Origin: Gammaproteobacteria bacterium RIFCSPHIGHO2_12_FULL_38_11 | GTDB lineage: Bacteria; Pseudomonadota; Gammaproteobacteria; Coxiellales; Coxiellaceae | Direction of reading: 5' to 3' | Assembly (NCBI GenBank): GCA_001801515.1 | Contig: MGXX01000062.1 | Coordinates: 20,822-35,248, forward strand | Length of the DNA: 14,427 nt | In this document: positions 14,178 to 14,427 of the stretch, one piece after another | Position numbering within the stretch: the first letter of the stretch is position 1 | Layout of the letters: each line of letters starts with the position of its first letter | Notes under the pieces: generated by a model | What the model was told of the DNA's origin: nothing | Seen by the model: the letters and a program-made list of their open reading frames with translations, nothing else | Database searches by the model: none | Translations under genes and position numbers: made by a program

Positions 14178-14414
14178 ATGCGTAAAAAATTAACCGTTTC
14201 AATAGATGCAGACGTTTACAAGGGATTGTACGACGTCATTGGCAAAAGACATATTAGTCATTTTCTTGAAAATCTTGCGCGTCCGTACGTCATTCATGCC
14301 GATCTTATGTCGGCCTATCAAGAAATGGCGGCCAACGAAGCAAGAGAACATCATGCAACTGAGTGGTCTGAAGGATTAATAGGAGATGCATCAGATGCAG
14401 ATACGACGTGGTGA
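14178..14414 (+). CDS. Type II antitoxin, ribbon-helix-helix-like (MazE-type partner)
   Basis: 78 residues. The N-terminal ~40 (KKLTVSIDADVYKGLYDVIG, then RHISHFLENLARP) fit a ribbon-helix-helix DNA-binding domain: one beta strand (4-9) followed by two helices. The acidic tail (YQEMAANEAREHHATEWSEG) is the type of segment that wraps and neutralises a MazF-like toxin. The protein should dimerise, bind the palindrome 13 bases upstream and repress the operon with its toxin. Start: GAGG (14168-14171) is 6 bases before ATG 14178. The 3' end overlaps the toxin gene by 20 bases, a usual arrangement in such operons. The pairing with a MazF-type toxin is read from the next ORF's first 11 codons. Confidence 0.85.
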   Translation: MRKKLTVSIDADVYKGLYDVIGKRHISHFLENLARPYVIHADLMSAYQEMAANEAREHHATEWSEGLIGDASDADTTW

Positions 14415-14427
14415 TGTATGGTGGGTT
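14395..14427 (+). CDS. MazF/PemK-type toxin, first 11 codons only
   Basis: ATG 14395 opens MQIRRGDVWWV up to the window edge, the typical N-terminus of MazF/PemK/ChpB mRNA-interferase toxins (consensus RGDvWwv). AGGAG (14381-14385) lies 9 bases upstream, inside the antitoxin gene. MazF-family toxins are endoribonucleases cutting mRNA at short sequence motifs. The rest of the gene, including the catalytic residues, is outside the window. Confidence 0.75.
   Translation, partial: MQIRRGDVWWV

Noticed and set aside
1..14427. tRNA, rRNA, insertion sequence or CRISPR array
   Set aside because: None was recognised on reading both strands. A covariance-model scan would be needed to exclude small RNAs.

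Overview
The window reads as AT-rich gammaproteobacterial DNA, most likely from the Legionellales (a Legionella, Coxiellaceae or similar host-associated bacterium). The main reason is a protein whose first ~300 residues closely resemble the phosphodiesterase (PDE) domain of the Legionella SidE effectors. It sits beside a patatin-like phospholipase and a large HExxH protein of unknown family. Species and genus cannot be fixed from the sequence alone.

Layout. (1) 1-577, minus: 5' part of a divergent serine hydroxymethyltransferase-like gene. (2) 774-5381, plus: a tight run mmsA - mmsB - acyl-CoA synthetase (distal valine catabolism and acyl activation), followed by a 25-codon ORF that overlaps a MepB-family gene. 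(3) 5505-11770, an effector-like accessory block: the SidE-PDE-like gene on the minus strand and the HExxH gene on the plus strand are divergently arranged around overlapping promoter-like sequences and a gene 3'-end fragment that looks like a tyrosine recombinase tail. A hairpin and then a patatin-like phospholipase follow. (4) 11771-14100, a decaying region: a probable pseudogene, three inverted repeats in a gene-free stretch, a small secreted cysteine-containing protein, a gene apparently split by a one-base frameshift in its membrane anchor, and on the minus strand the tail of one exported-looking protein and the signal peptide of another, the latter antisense to the end of the frameshifted gene. 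(5) 14142-14427: a type II toxin-antitoxin module with a perfect operator-like palindrome, a ribbon-helix-helix type antitoxin, and the first 11 codons of a MazF/PemK-type toxin.

How the genes may work together. MmsA and MmsB carry out consecutive steps (3-hydroxyisobutyrate to methylmalonate semialdehyde to propionyl-CoA), and the synthetase could feed an acyl-CoA into the same route. The block from 5.5 to 11.8 kb looks like exported host-directed enzymes: a possible phosphoribosyl-ubiquitin-type phosphodiesterase, a putative metallopeptidase and a phospholipase. That assignment to secretion is inference: no secretion-system gene is present here. The last 2.5 kb has the gene fragments, frameshift and toxin-antitoxin module typical of a recombination-prone genomic island.
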